This document shows positions 8,019 to 17,606 of a stretch of 64,000 nt of DNA, piece after piece; position 1 is the stretch's first letter; the number at the start of each line of letters is the position of its first letter. Below the pieces are notes generated by a model. The model ran no database searches and had not been told where the DNA came from. It worked only from the letters and a program-made list of their open reading frames with translations. A program made the position numbers and the translations under genes. Source of the stretch: Achromobacter sp. HZ34 (GTDB taxonomy: Bacteria > Pseudomonadota > Gammaproteobacteria > Burkholderiales > Burkholderiaceae_B); assembly GCF_002209485.1 (NCBI RefSeq), contig NZ_NJIX01000001.1:806001-870000 (forward strand), read 5' to 3'.

Positions 8019-8999
8019 TTAACCGCTACTACCTTGACTCTGGCCGCCGTCGCCTCGACGGGCGCCCGTGCCGAAGACCCGGCCAAGTGGCCCACCCATC
8101 CCATCACCATCGTGGGTGGCTTCCCGGGCGGCGCCGGCACCGATCTGTACGCCCGCAAACTGGGCGAAGCCCTGGGCAAGGAACTGGGCGTTGCCATCAT
8201 CGCCGACAACCGTACCGGCGCGGGCGGCAACGTCGCGTCCGACCTGGTCGCGCGGGCCGCGCCCGACGGCTACACCTTCCTGCTGGGCACGGCCGGCACG
8301 CATGCCATCAACGCCGCGCTGTACAAGAAGCTGAATTTCGACGTGGAGAAAGACTTCACGCACATCGCGCTGCTGGGTGACGTTCCCAACGTGCTGCTGA
8401 TCAATCCCAAGAAGCACCCGGATATCAAGACCTGCGGCGACCTGATCGCGCTGGCCAAGTCCAAGCCGGCCGTGCTGAATTACGCGTCCACCGGCAATGG
8501 CGCATCGGGCCACCTGGCTGGCGCGCAATTCGCCAGCGGCGCCGATGTGAAGGTCACGCACGTGCCGTATCGCGGCCAGGGTCCGGCCATGACCGCCCTG
8601 CTCTCGGGTGAAGTCGATTTCTTCTTCAACCAGAGCGCGCCGTCCGTTCCCGCCGTCAAGTCGGGCCAGGTCGTGGCCCTGGGCGTGACCACCGCGCAGC
8701 GTATCAAGGCCTTGCCCGATGTGCCGACGATTGCCGAGGCGTGCAACATCAAGGGTTACGAAAGCAGCACCTGGTACGGCCTGTTCGGCCCGGCCAAGCT
8801 GCCGCCGGAAATCCAGAAGCGCATGAGCGAAGCGGTGATCAAGATCATCAGCACGCCGGACTTCAAGGCATGGCTGACCGATCTGCAAGGCATCCAGCCG
8901 CCGGCCGACCCCAGCATCGCCGCCTTCGAGCGCATCCACAAGGCCGACATCAAGCGTTGGGCCGACGTGGTGAAGATGTCCGGCGCGACCGTGGATTGA
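7989..8999 (+). CDS. Tripartite tricarboxylate transporter substrate-binding protein (Bug/TctC)
   Basis: A 336-residue periplasmic binding protein. The signal peptide is MLRSKFMLRSLTATTLTLAA to about GARAE. The mature protein has the Bug hallmarks: WPTHPITIVGGFPGGAGTDL near the N-terminus, IADNRTGAGGNVAS, and HVPYRGQGPAMTALLSG. These proteins bind carboxylates for TctAB permeases or signalling. No tctA or tctB is nearby, so it is an orphan binding protein that probably serves a permease elsewhere. AGAAGGGG precedes the first of two in-frame ATGs. It closes the dehydrogenase-RidA run, so its ligand is probably the hydroxy- or keto acid of that pathway. Confidence 0.92.
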   Translation: MLRSKFMLRSLTATTLTLAAVASTGARAEDPAKWPTHPITIVGGFPGGAGTDLYARKLGEALGKELGVAIIADNRTGAGGNVASDLVARAAPDGYTFLLGTAGTHAINAALYKKLNFDVEKDFTHIALLGDVPNVLLINPKKHPDIKTCGDLIALAKSKPAVLNYASTGNGASGHLAGAQFASGADVKVTHVPYRGQGPAMTALLSGEVDFFFNQSAPSVPAVKSGQVVALGVTTAQRIKALPDVPTIAEACNIKGYESSTWYGLFGPAKLPPEIQKRMSEAVIKIISTPDFKAWLTDLQGIQPPADPSIAAFERIHKADIKRWADVVKMSGATVD

Positions 9000-9248
9000 T
9001 CGTTCTGCATCACCGGGCGTCATCATCATCCAGGATGGTGGCGCCCTCCCGGTCCGTCGCGTCGTATTGGGCCGCCACCGCCACAGCGTCGTCCGGCCGC
9101 GCCGCCAGCGAAATAGCGAAAATTCCGATTTACAGGATCCACGAATAATCTGGTGTCGGTCCGGCACGGGTTTCCCTAACTTGTTCATGCACCGCCATCG
9201 CATCGTTCCGATGCGCTGGCCTGCATGCATACGGGAGACCTGACGAAC

Positions 9249-10205
9249 ATGACTACCTCGCCACCGCCACTTCTGCGGCAGGGACTGTTTTCATCTGTCG
9301 ACAAGCGGCGCCTGATCATAGGATCGATCATCGCCGCGGTATTGGCGTTGAGCGTTCACACCGTAATGATCGATGTCTTAGGCGCCCCCTACCCCAGCGA
9401 GCCGATAGACAGCCCGATCCCCGGCGCGCTCAATCACGCGCTATTGGCGATGGGTGCCTTGTGGCTGGCGCGCTGCCTGGGTACCCGTCTGCCGGACAGC
9501 ACGGCGACACAGCGGGCCGGCATTTTGTTCCTGTTGTTGAGCAGCCTGAACGAGACCTTGCGCGGCTGGTTCATGAACGCCTGGTGCTATGCGTCGCCGG
9601 CGGGACATTGGCTAGCGACGGCGCTGGGCGCGCTACCTGCAACCTTGCCTTATCTGGTGATCGCGGCGGGAGCGACCCTGATGAACGAGCGTTTTACAAG
9701 CTCCCGGGCAAGTCCTGACACGCCGCGCCAGGGGCCGATTGCGGATCCCCGGGGGACGGCCGCCCCGCGGCGATGGCTGGGCGCGGCGGCTCTGGGGGTG
9801 TTTGCGGGGGTCGTCGCGCCACCGCTGGCGGCGTGGATGCAGGACGGCATCATGAACGCCCTGCCGTTATGGCAGCCGGAGAATCCGTGGTGCCGCACTC
9901 CGTTTGGACCGAAAGTGCTGGTCCCCGCCTATGCCACCTTCGTGGAGCCGGCGCTGGCGTGCGTGTTTTGCGTCGCGCTGGCCTGGCCCGCGCTGCCGCG
10001 GCGAACGTCGTACCGCGTGCTGGCCTTCACGCTGCTGGTGCTGGCATTGAAGCAGCAGTTGCTGATGCCTTTCCTGTACGTCGTCTACACGGACATTCCA
10101 CCGCTGACCGCCTTGGCCAGCATGGGGCAATTCACCCTGGAGGCAGCAGCGCTGGGCTTGTTCATGGCGCTGGCCTGGCGCCATGCTGCTGGAGGGCGGC
10201 GATAA
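9249..10205 (+). CDS. Unrecognised integral membrane protein
   Basis: No family recognised. The 318 residues contain about seven or eight hydrophobic segments: about 24-42, 62-80, 90-105, 122-142, 177-195, 226-245, 256-275 and 285-305. A polar, Pro/Arg-rich loop separates the two halves at about 148-174. GGGAG 11 nt upstream supports this ATG over one 24 nt earlier. The gene stands alone: 249 bp after the Bug gene and convergent with the BASS symporter gene. Confidence 0.65.
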   Translation: MTTSPPPLLRQGLFSSVDKRRLIIGSIIAAVLALSVHTVMIDVLGAPYPSEPIDSPIPGALNHALLAMGALWLARCLGTRLPDSTATQRAGILFLLLSSLNETLRGWFMNAWCYASPAGHWLATALGALPATLPYLVIAAGATLMNERFTSSRASPDTPRQGPIADPRGTAAPRRWLGAAALGVFAGVVAPPLAAWMQDGIMNALPLWQPENPWCRTPFGPKVLVPAYATFVEPALACVFCVALAWPALPRRTSYRVLAFTLLVLALKQQLLMPFLYVVYTDIPPLTALASMGQFTLEAAALGLFMALAWRHAAGGRR

Positions 10206-10323
10206 TTTCCGCGCTGCCTGCGGCCGGCGCCATGCCGCCAGGTGACCGCGATGAGCGCGTTGCTGCTCGCGGCGGGCGGGCAGGCAGGCGATGAGTTTAT
10301 CACCTGAACCCGCTTGCCGCGGC

Positions 10324-11283
10324 TTACTTGGCCGTGGCGGACGTGGCAACGCCATCGGCGGCGGCGTTCTTCTTCTTCGGGCTGCGGCCGGCCCAATAGC
10401 CGGCCAGCAAGGAGCCCGACAAGTTGTGCCATACCGAGAACAAGGCGCCAGGCAAGGCGGCCAGAGGCGTGAAGTACAGCTTGCCCAGGGTCGCGGCCAG
10501 GCCGGAGTTCTGCATGCCCACTTCCATCGCCAGCGTGCGGCAGATGGATTCGTCGAAACCAAGCAGGCGTCCACCCCAATAGCCGCCCAGCAGGCCCAGG
10601 CCGTTATGCAGGACCACGCCCAGCGCCACCACCAGGCCCACCGAAGCGATGCTTTGCTGCGTGCCGCCGACCACCGCGGCGATGATCAGCAGGATCGCCA
10701 CCATGGACACCAGCGGCAGGAGCGGTTCGATACGGCGCACGAAACCGGTGAACAGATGATGGATCACCAGGCCGACGACGATGGGCACGGCCACGATCTG
10801 CACGATGCTGATCAACATGCCGTGCACGTCAACGGCGATCGACGCATCGACATACAGGCGCGTCAGCAAAGGCGTCGCGAAAATCCCCACGACGGTGGAC
10901 AGCGCGCTGATCGTCACCGACAGCGCCACGTCGCCCTTGGCCAGGTAGATCATCACATTGGATGACGTGCCGCTGGCGACGCTGCCTACCAGCACCATGC
11001 CGGTGGTCAGGTCCGGCGGCATGTGCAGAACCTTGGCAATCACCCAGGCGGCCAGCGGCATGACCAGATAGTGCAGCACGATGCCCGCCACCACCGGCGC
11101 GGGACGCGTGAACACGCGCTTGAAGTCGCTTAGCGACAAGGTCACGCCCATCGCCAGCATGATGATGGTCAACAGCGTGGTGACGTAGGGCGCGATGCCC
11201 GACACGGAGGTCGGCGAGAAATAGGCCAGCAGCGAAGCCAGCACGGCCCAGACGGGAAACAATCGAGTGATAGGGGCAAGCAC
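10324..11283 (-). CDS. Bile acid:sodium symporter (BASS) family transporter
   Basis: A 319-residue polytopic protein of the bacterial BASS family (about 9-10 membrane segments), which moves organic acids such as pantothenate or keto acids with sodium. The two signature blocks of the family are present: [19 protein letters not shown] and the Na-site motif [10 protein letters not shown]. The start is GTG, preceded by AGGA at about 8 nt. A TATAAA on the minus strand at 11351-11346 may be part of its promoter. The substrate is unknown. Confidence 0.9.
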   Translation of the reverse strand: MLAPITRLFPVWAVLASLLAYFSPTSVSGIAPYVTTLLTIIMLAMGVTLSLSDFKRVFTRPAPVVAGIVLHYLVMPLAAWVIAKVLHMPPDLTTGMVLVGSVASGTSSNVMIYLAKGDVALSVTISALSTVVGIFATPLLTRLYVDASIAVDVHGMLISIVQIVAVPIVVGLVIHHLFTGFVRRIEPLLPLVSMVAILLIIAAVVGGTQQSIASVGLVVALGVVLHNGLGLLGGYWGGRLLGFDESICRTLAMEVGMQNSGLAATLGKLYFTPLAALPGALFSVWHNLSGSLLAGYWAGRSPKKKNAAADGVATSATAK

Positions 11284-11591
11284 GGTGTGTATCCTGGATG
11301 CGCTCGCGCGGCGTGAAGCAATGCGGCCGCGCGGTCTCTTTGATGTTTATAGGAAGATGGCCGGATCCGCGTGGGAAAGTGGCCAGGTCCGCGCCGCGCC
11401 TGCATCCTTGTGGGTTGCCGCGCCCGCGGTTGCTCGGGCGGGCCGTATTGTATGCGCGTGGGCGACGCGCGTTTGCGCAGGGGCGAAATGCTTACGAAAC
11501 CCTTAAAAAAAGGGCCTGTGGCGAGTCGGCCGCCGCGCCGGGCACGCGCCCCTGCGCGATGCGGCTTTCAGATTCCGATCCTTGATATTTT
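11284..11591. other. Intergenic region between the BASS and MFS genes
   Basis: This 308-bp stretch holds the leader of the BASS gene and the trailer of the MFS gene, both on the minus strand. A possible -10 for the BASS gene (TATAAA, minus strand, 11351-11346) is seen. At 11500-11514 there is a small CCCTT/AAGGG hairpin with an all-A/T loop downstream of the MFS stop, a weak terminator candidate because only a short U run follows. No convincing gene. Confidence 0.4.
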
Positions 11592-13067
11592 CTATTGGCT
11601 GCTCTGGCACACGGGCACCGCGGCGCTCAACAACATGCGCCGCCGTGACCGATGGCGCATGTGCTGCACCAGCGCGAGCAGCGCCAGGGCAGCCATCACG
11701 CCGAACTCGGCTTGCAGCACGCCCACCGACGCCGGCAGATAGTTACCCAGACTCGTCCCCCCACCCGCCTGCAGTCCATGGGTCAGCACCGCGCCATACA
11801 CGGCGGGCCCCAGGCCAAAGGCCGCCTGCTGCACCGTCGACAACGTCGCGCTGCCCGCGCCCGCCTGGGCATGCGGTACTTCCGACAGGCCGATGCGGTA
11901 GAAGCAGGCCACGATGAAGGCCTGGCCAAAGCCGATCGGCAGCGACGCGGGAATCAGGTTCAGCACCGACGGTTCAGGCCACACGTGGCGCAGGGTCAGG
12001 ATCATCATCACCAGGCCGGCCATCTGCACCAGGCAGCCGAACATCAGGACGGTGGTCTTTTCGAAACGGGCCACGGCGCGGCTGGTCAGCAAGGAACCCA
12101 GGAAATAAGCCACGCCCAGCGCGATGAACGCATTGCCCGAGTTCAGCGGCGACAGATGCGCGCCGGCCTGCAAGGTCAGCGCCATGGCGAACATGAAACC
12201 GCCCCAGCTGGAGAAAAACAGGATCGCGATACCCAGGCCGAACCGCACGCTGGACAGGCGCAACAGGCTGGGCGGCAGCAAGGGAAACCCGCCGACCGCT
12301 TCCTGGCGCCGCTCCACGCGCCACAAGGCGTACAGCAGCGGCGGCACCGCGCCCAGCGCCACGGCGCACTGCCAGGGCCAATGCAGCACCGGGCCCAGCG
12401 CCATGGGCAGCAGCAGGCACAGGATCACCAAGGCCAGCAGCAAGGTGCCGGGGATATCGATGGATGCCGGGTGCGGCGAGCGCGTCTCCGGCAACAGGCG
12501 CGGCGCCAAGGCCGCGACCAGCAAACCGATAGGCAGGTTGACCAGGAACACGTTGCGCCAGCCCAGGCCGCCCGCGCCCAAGGTGATCAGCAGGCCGCCC
12601 AGCACCTGCCCTATCACGAAGGCCAGGCCGCCGATGGCACCGTACAGCCCCAGGGCGCGCGAATGCTCGCGTCCCTGCAAGCCGGTGTGGATGGTGGCCA
12701 GGATCTGCGGCACGGCCAGCGCTGCCGCCATGCCCTGCAGGATGCGCGCCGCCAGCAATACCCACACCTCATTCGCCAGGCCGCACAGTACCGAGGCCAA
12801 GGTAAACAGCAGCACGCCCCAGGTGAAGACGCGGCGCCGGCCATAGTTGTCGCCCAGGCGGCCGCCCATGGCCAGGCAGACCGCGAAGGCCACGCCATAG
12901 ACCGCCACGATCAGTTCAAGCTCAACCTCGCTGGCGTGCAGGGCATGGGCCATCGCATCCAGGGCGACGTTGACGATGGAGAAGTCGATCATCGGCAGCA
13001 ACTGGCCGGCGAGCAACAGGTACAGGCCCGCGCGTCCGAGGCGCGGAAGGGAGGCAGCAGCAGTCAT
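11592..13067 (-). CDS. MFS drug efflux transporter, DHA2 (14-TMS) family
   Basis: A 491-residue major-facilitator protein with about 14 hydrophobic segments. Near the N-terminus it has MIDFSIVNVALDAMA, the DHA2 motif, then the loop 2-3 motif GGRLGDNYGRRRVF and the ARILQGMAAALAVPQ segment. These families export lipophilic toxins by proton antiport. ATG 13067 is taken as the start; a TTG six codons upstream is also possible. No membrane-fusion partner (EmrA) is adjacent. Upstream, a cluster of TGCAKCG motifs probably marks a regulator site. Confidence 0.9.
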   Translation of the reverse strand: MTAAASLPRLGRAGLYLLLAGQLLPMIDFSIVNVALDAMAHALHASEVELELIVAVYGVAFAVCLAMGGRLGDNYGRRRVFTWGVLLFTLASVLCGLANEVWVLLAARILQGMAAALAVPQILATIHTGLQGREHSRALGLYGAIGGLAFVIGQVLGGLLITLGAGGLGWRNVFLVNLPIGLLVAALAPRLLPETRSPHPASIDIPGTLLLALVILCLLLPMALGPVLHWPWQCAVALGAVPPLLYALWRVERRQEAVGGFPLLPPSLLRLSSVRFGLGIAILFFSSWGGFMFAMALTLQAGAHLSPLNSGNAFIALGVAYFLGSLLTSRAVARFEKTTVLMFGCLVQMAGLVMMILTLRHVWPEPSVLNLIPASLPIGFGQAFIVACFYRIGLSEVPHAQAGAGSATLSTVQQAAFGLGPAVYGAVLTHGLQAGGGTSLGNYLPASVGVLQAEFGVMAALALLALVQHMRHRSRRRMLLSAAVPVCQSSQ

Positions 13068-13400
13068 GATGTCAGAGTCAGGCAATACATGCCGCGCATC
13101 TTACTGCCGGATTGTGCATTGCAGCGAATATGGATGTGCATCGCAAGAAAGCAAAAATGCATCGCCAGTATGGATATCGCTGCATAAAGGCATTCCGGCG
13201 TCAGGGTCTTTGGGGGGCCTTGGTGCCGCTGTCGCAAATGGTGGTGCGAAGGTGCTGGCGCCGTGGGACCTGCTGACCTGGGCGCTCCCATGGCCTGCGA
13301 CGCGCGCTATCATGGACCAGATTCCGCCGCGTAACGGGTCCGGCCGTGGCTCCGCGATGCGAGGGAGATGACCCCATGATTGCCGACGATAGGAAGCGCC
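13068..13400. other. Divergent regulatory region of MFS pump and acetate kinase
   Basis: This 333-bp gap holds no gene. Its left half has a nested repeat: TGCAGCGA (13120-13127), TGCATCGC (13137-13144), TGCATCGC (13158-13165) and TCGCTGCA (13177-13184). The outer pair is inverted, and the inner pair is a direct repeat with 21-bp spacing (two helix turns). It lies 53-117 bp before the MFS start. The right half, before ackA, shows nothing clear. Confidence 0.5.
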
Positions 13401-14627
13401 ATGAACGACTCCGCCCGCGCTGGTGATGACGTATGCCTGCTGGTTCTGAACTGCGGCTCGTCCAGCATCAAATTCGCGCTGTTCGACGGCCGGGCGGATC
13501 CGCCGCCGCGGCGCCCGTTCTGGGGCGGACAGGTGACAGGCATAGGCGGATCCAAACCCAGCTATACGGAGGATGGCGGTGCTACCGAACCGGTGCCGCT
13601 GCAAGGGGACGAGTCGCCCCATCACGCGGCGCTGGAATACATCCGTGCCCGCACGCGCGCGCGCCTGGCGGGCCGCCAACTGGGCGCCGTCGCGCATCGC
13701 GTGGTGCACGGCGGCAGCAAGTACAGCGAACCGGTGCTGGTCGATGCCACCGTGCTGGCGGACCTGAAAAGCTACATCCCATTGGCCCCCCTGCATCAGC
13801 CCTTTGCGCTGGAGGCCATGGACGTGCTGTTGAAGGGCTTGCCCGACTGCCCGCAAGTGGCCTGCTTCGATACCGGCTTCCATCACACGCTGCCGTTGGT
13901 CGAACGCATGCTGCCCCTGCCCTATTCGGCCTATGAACGCGGTTTGCGCCGCTACGGATTCCATGGGCTGTCCTACGAATACATGGCGGTCGCGCTGTCC
14001 GAGCGGCACGGCGAGCGCGCGCGCGGCCGTACGGTCGTCGCCCACCTGGGCAGCGGCGCCAGCCTGTGCGGGATGCATGAACTGCGCAGCGTCGCCACCA
14101 CGATGGGATTCTCGGCACTCGATGGCCTGATGATGAGTACGCGCTGTGGCGCGCTGGATCCCGGGGCCGTGATCTATCTGATGGAAATGGAGAAGCTGAC
14201 CCTGGAACAGGTCGGCCAGGTGCTCTATCACGAGTCCGGATTGCTGGGTGTGTCCGGCGTCTCCGGCGATACGCGCGAACTGCTGGAGCGCGAGCAGGAG
14301 GCTGGAGAGACTGGCGATCGCATCCGCGCGGCGCTGGCGCTGTACGTGCGCCGCATCGTGCGCGAGATCGGCGCCCTGGCAGCGGTATTGGGCGGCCTCG
14401 ACATGCTGGTCTTCACCGCGGGCGTCGGCGAGCACAGCGCGCCGATCCGCAGCCGCATCTGCCGCGACCTGGCCTACCTGGGCGTGGCCATCGACGAAGC
14501 CGCGAACGAACGCAACGCTCCCGTGATCGCGGGGCCCGGCAGCCGCGTCCTGGTCGGTGTGGAGCCGACCAACGAGGAATGGATCGCCGCGCGCCAGGCG
14601 ATGACGGTGACGCGCAAGCGAGCCTAG
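13401..14627 (+). CDS. ackA: Acetate kinase
   Basis: A 408-residue ASKHA-fold kinase that makes acetyl phosphate from acetate and ATP, or the reverse. The N-terminal NCGSSSIKFALFDG motif, the CFDTGFHHTLP segment with the catalytic Asp, GFHGLSYEYM and the AHLGSGASLCG nucleotide loop are all present. The start follows AGGAAG. No phosphotransacetylase gene is adjacent, so its partner (Pta or phosphoketolase) must lie elsewhere if it works in acetate metabolism. It converges with the ClC gene after 25 bp. Confidence 0.92.
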   Translation: MNDSARAGDDVCLLVLNCGSSSIKFALFDGRADPPPRRPFWGGQVTGIGGSKPSYTEDGGATEPVPLQGDESPHHAALEYIRARTRARLAGRQLGAVAHRVVHGGSKYSEPVLVDATVLADLKSYIPLAPLHQPFALEAMDVLLKGLPDCPQVACFDTGFHHTLPLVERMLPLPYSAYERGLRRYGFHGLSYEYMAVALSERHGERARGRTVVAHLGSGASLCGMHELRSVATTMGFSALDGLMMSTRCGALDPGAVIYLMEMEKLTLEQVGQVLYHESGLLGVSGVSGDTRELLEREQEAGETGDRIRAALALYVRRIVREIGALAAVLGGLDMLVFTAGVGEHSAPIRSRICRDLAYLGVAIDEAANERNAPVIAGPGSRVLVGVEPTNEEWIAARQAMTVTRKRA

Positions 14628-14652
14628 GCGCGCTCCCCCGGCTCCGACGCCA

Positions 14653-16206
14653 TCAGGATCTCCTGTTGGCGGACACGAGATCCGGCGCCGATGCCTGCGC
14701 CGTTGGCGGGACCGGCTGGGCTACCGCGGCGGCGGCGCTGGCGGCGCTGGCCGATTGCGGGACCGGCATCGCCACGACCGGATTAGACGCCGCACCAGGG
14801 GCGGCGCGCCTGGCGGCCACTTTCGCGCACCAGCGGCTGGCGCAGATCGAACCTGCTACTGACACGACCGCCGGCACCAGCATGTCGTGGTCCATGCGCG
14901 TGAACTCGGCCAGCAGGACGATCGCTGTCAGCGGCATGCTCATGGACGACGCCAGGAAGGCCGTGGCGCCGACGATGGCATAGGCGCCCAGGGGCACCGC
15001 GCCGAATACGCCTGGCAGTACTTGATTACACACGCCGCCCACGATGAGCGCGAGCATCGCGCCATTGGTCAAGCCCGGCGTCAACAGACCGCCTTCCGCA
15101 CCGGCGCGCAGGGACGATGCCTCGATCGCCACTTTCAGCACCAGCAGCAAGGCGGCCAGTCCTATGGTGAGATCGCTGTCGAAGGACAGCGATGCCGCGC
15201 CCTTGCCATTGCCCAGCAACTGCGGCAGATAGATGGCCAGCAGGCCGATCACGGTGAAGTTGACCAACGACGCCAGCGGTAACCGCCAGCCGCGCGCCGC
15301 ATGCGCGCGTGCTGTACCTGTCAGCGTCACGAAGCCGTGCGCCGCCACGCCGAACATGGGACCAAGCACCAATGCCCAGATCACCAATGCGGGTGTGACG
15401 GCCATGTGCGGGACGACGTACTGCGATTCCGCGCCCAGGCCCCACCATGCCACCCACGCAGCCAGGGCGGAACTGCCCATGGCCATCGCGGCGGCCGGCC
15501 AGCTGAAGGCGCCGACCAGCACCTCCAATACGAACACCGCGCCGCCCAGCGGCACGTTGTAGACCGCGGCCAGGCCCGCGCCCGCGCCACAGGCCACGAG
15601 CAGGCGGCGATACTCGACCGCGAGACCCGCCCAGCCAGACACATAGCCTGCCAACAGCGCGCCTATCTCGCGCGGCGCCACTTCACGGCCCAGCGGCGAC
15701 CCCAGACCCACGGTGATGATCTGCAGCAGTGCATGCGCCACCGTGGCGCCGCCAGGCATGGCCGGCGCACCTGGGCCAGCGGCCTGCTTGACGCTGACCA
15801 GCTTGCGGCCATGGCGATAGACCGCCCACCAGCCCAGCCCCGCCACCAGGCCGCAGACGGCCAGTACCGCTACCCGCCGCGCGCCGTCGGCCATGCTGGC
15901 CCCTTGCAGGAAGCTGGCATGCGCGGTGGCCGCGTCCAGGCCGTAGCCGAATGCCACGTGCTGGACCAGCCGCAGCAGCAAGGCCAGCAGCATGCCGCCA
16001 ATGCCGGCGGCCACGCCGGTTATCAACGTAGCGAAGATGAGGACGCTGGCGGGAGCGGCGGCGGCTGCTGCCACGGTGCCCGCTTCGGCGCGCGCGGGCG
16101 ATGTACCTGCCGCCGCCGAGGGCAAGGAAGTGGATGAAGAGGAAGATTTTTCGATTGGCATGATCACGGCGCGCGTACTGGAAATACGCATCGTAGAAAC
16201 GGCCAT
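14653..16206 (-). CDS. ClC-family chloride channel or transporter
   Basis: A 517-residue polytopic protein of the ClC family. The anion-path motifs are recognisable: GLGSPLGREVAPREIG (relative of GREGP) and YNVPLGGAVFVLEVL. A further helix block has GAEGGLLTPGL. Long Ala/Ser/Pro-rich ends flank the core (first ~45 and last ~50 residues) and no CBS domains are seen. The start is uncertain: ATG 16206 (MAVSTMRISS), 16191 or 16161 (MPIEKSSS), none with a strong ribosome site. The role is probably chloride or proton-coupled anion transport. Confidence 0.88.
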   Translation of the reverse strand: MAVSTMRISSTRAVIMPIEKSSSSSTSLPSAAAGTSPARAEAGTVAAAAAAPASVLIFATLITGVAAGIGGMLLALLLRLVQHVAFGYGLDAATAHASFLQGASMADGARRVAVLAVCGLVAGLGWWAVYRHGRKLVSVKQAAGPGAPAMPGGATVAHALLQIITVGLGSPLGREVAPREIGALLAGYVSGWAGLAVEYRRLLVACGAGAGLAAVYNVPLGGAVFVLEVLVGAFSWPAAAMAMGSSALAAWVAWWGLGAESQYVVPHMAVTPALVIWALVLGPMFGVAAHGFVTLTGTARAHAARGWRLPLASLVNFTVIGLLAIYLPQLLGNGKGAASLSFDSDLTIGLAALLLVLKVAIEASSLRAGAEGGLLTPGLTNGAMLALIVGGVCNQVLPGVFGAVPLGAYAIVGATAFLASSMSMPLTAIVLLAEFTRMDHDMLVPAVVSVAGSICASRWCAKVAARRAAPGAASNPVVAMPVPQSASAASAAAAVAQPVPPTAQASAPDLVSANRRS

Positions 16207-16428
16207 CCTGGCCCGTGACTGCCACTAGAACAGGAACGCAACGACTGCGTCAATGCCAGTTTGCCGCCGTGAAGCATCCTGCTTACAAGCCGCTTGCAGA
16301 AGCGGCGCAAGCGTCAAGATGATGTTCGCCTGTGCTGACGGCCAGCTTGCAAGACGCCCGGCGGCGTGCGGATTTGCAACGCCGCCGACGGCACGATCAG
16401 CTCAAGCCAGCCCCACATCGGCTTCCGC

Positions 16429-17484
16429 TCAAGCAGCGTCGACCGCCTTCAGGATGCGGCCGAACAGTCCATCCGCATGCTCCGATTGCAGCCAGCGTAC
16501 GATCACCACCATGCGACGCTCCGGCTCCACCCAGGTGAAGGAGCTGCCCGCGCCGACGCCAAAGAAACTCGATTCCGGCACGCTGGGGAAGACCTTGCCC
16601 TGGTGATTCAGCCAGATCAGGTAGCCGTAGTAAGGCGCCAGATCCGTCGGTTGCTGCATGGCCTTGATCCACTCGGCCGACAGCACCTGGCGGCCGTCCT
16701 TGGCCTTGCCGCCGTTCAACAGCAACTGGCCGATCAGCGCCTGGTCGTAGCTGCTGATGGACATGCCGCCGCCCCAGTGCGAACCGCCCGGCACCGACGG
16801 CATGCGCTTGCCGTCGATGTCCACCCAGGCGTCGTCATAGCCGACCCAGCGCCAGTTCTCGCTGGCCCCGATGGGCCGCGTGATGGCTTCGCGGAACACG
16901 TCCGGCAAAGGCTGGCGGAACAGGTGCAGCAAGGCATAGGACAGCTGGTTGATGCGGACGTCGTTGTATTCCCAATAGGTGCCGGGCGCCTGCAAGGGCC
17001 GTGCGTCGCCCTTCTTGCCATTGGGCGGCGTGCCGAAGCTGACCGCGCGATAGCGGTCGGCCTGGTCCGGGATGCCGAAGCGCTCGCCTTCCCATTCGCT
17101 GGTCTGCGTCAGCAGATGGCGCCAGGTGATGGGCGCATTGTGCTCGCTGTCGAAACCGATACCCTTGAGCCGCTTGACGATGGGTTCATCCACGTCCGGC
17201 AACAGGCCGCGGTCATGCGCCACGCCGGCCAGCAGCGCCAGGTACATCTTGGCGACGCTGAAGGTCAGGTCGGCGCGATCGGGTTCGCCCCAGGTGGCCA
17301 CGGTCTTTCCGTCGACGACCACGACACCGGACACCGGACCGCGGTCATGCAGAGGGCCGTAGGCACGGTTCCAGGGCGGCGGGTCGTTCTGATGCACCCC
17401 GAACTTGCCAGTCACGCTGCGGTCCCACAGGGACTCGTGCTCGTTGGCGAACTGTATGGCTTGCTGCATGAGAGTCTGGTCCAT
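16429..17484 (-). CDS. Serine hydrolase of the beta-lactamase/class C family
   Basis: A 351-residue protein with the penicillin-binding-fold serine hydrolase motifs. FSVAKMY gives SxxK with the nucleophile Ser and Lys; EYNDVRIN is in the YxN position. No signal peptide is seen (MDQTLMQQAIQFANEHE), so it is probably cytoplasmic. These proteins include esterases, aminohydrolases and amide hydrolases; the substrate cannot be inferred. The gene stands alone on the minus strand. Confidence 0.85.
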   Translation of the reverse strand: MDQTLMQQAIQFANEHESLWDRSVTGKFGVHQNDPPPWNRAYGPLHDRGPVSGVVVVDGKTVATWGEPDRADLTFSVAKMYLALLAGVAHDRGLLPDVDEPIVKRLKGIGFDSEHNAPITWRHLLTQTSEWEGERFGIPDQADRYRAVSFGTPPNGKKGDARPLQAPGTYWEYNDVRINQLSYALLHLFRQPLPDVFREAITRPIGASENWRWVGYDDAWVDIDGKRMPSVPGGSHWGGGMSISSYDQALIGQLLLNGGKAKDGRQVLSAEWIKAMQQPTDLAPYYGYLIWLNHQGKVFPSVPESSFFGVGAGSSFTWVEPERRMVVIVRWLQSEHADGLFGRILKAVDAA

Positions 17485-17606
17485 CAGGCTACCTTCCTTG
17501 TGCTGGCCGACTGGCCAGGAGACGTCGCAATGAGCCAGGATTGTAGGGCAGACACTGCGGCGCGGGCGCGAAAATGGTCAGGGTTTACGCGGATGGAACA
17601 CGCCCC

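Noticed and set aside
9012-9053. Possible terminator after the first Bug gene
   Set aside because: ACCGGG/CCCGGT ends can pair but the stem between is imperfect and no U run follows.
13101-14435. 444-codon minus-strand open frame opposite acetate kinase
   Set aside because: Acetate kinase on the + strand has all its motifs and a ribosome site; the antisense frame has none.
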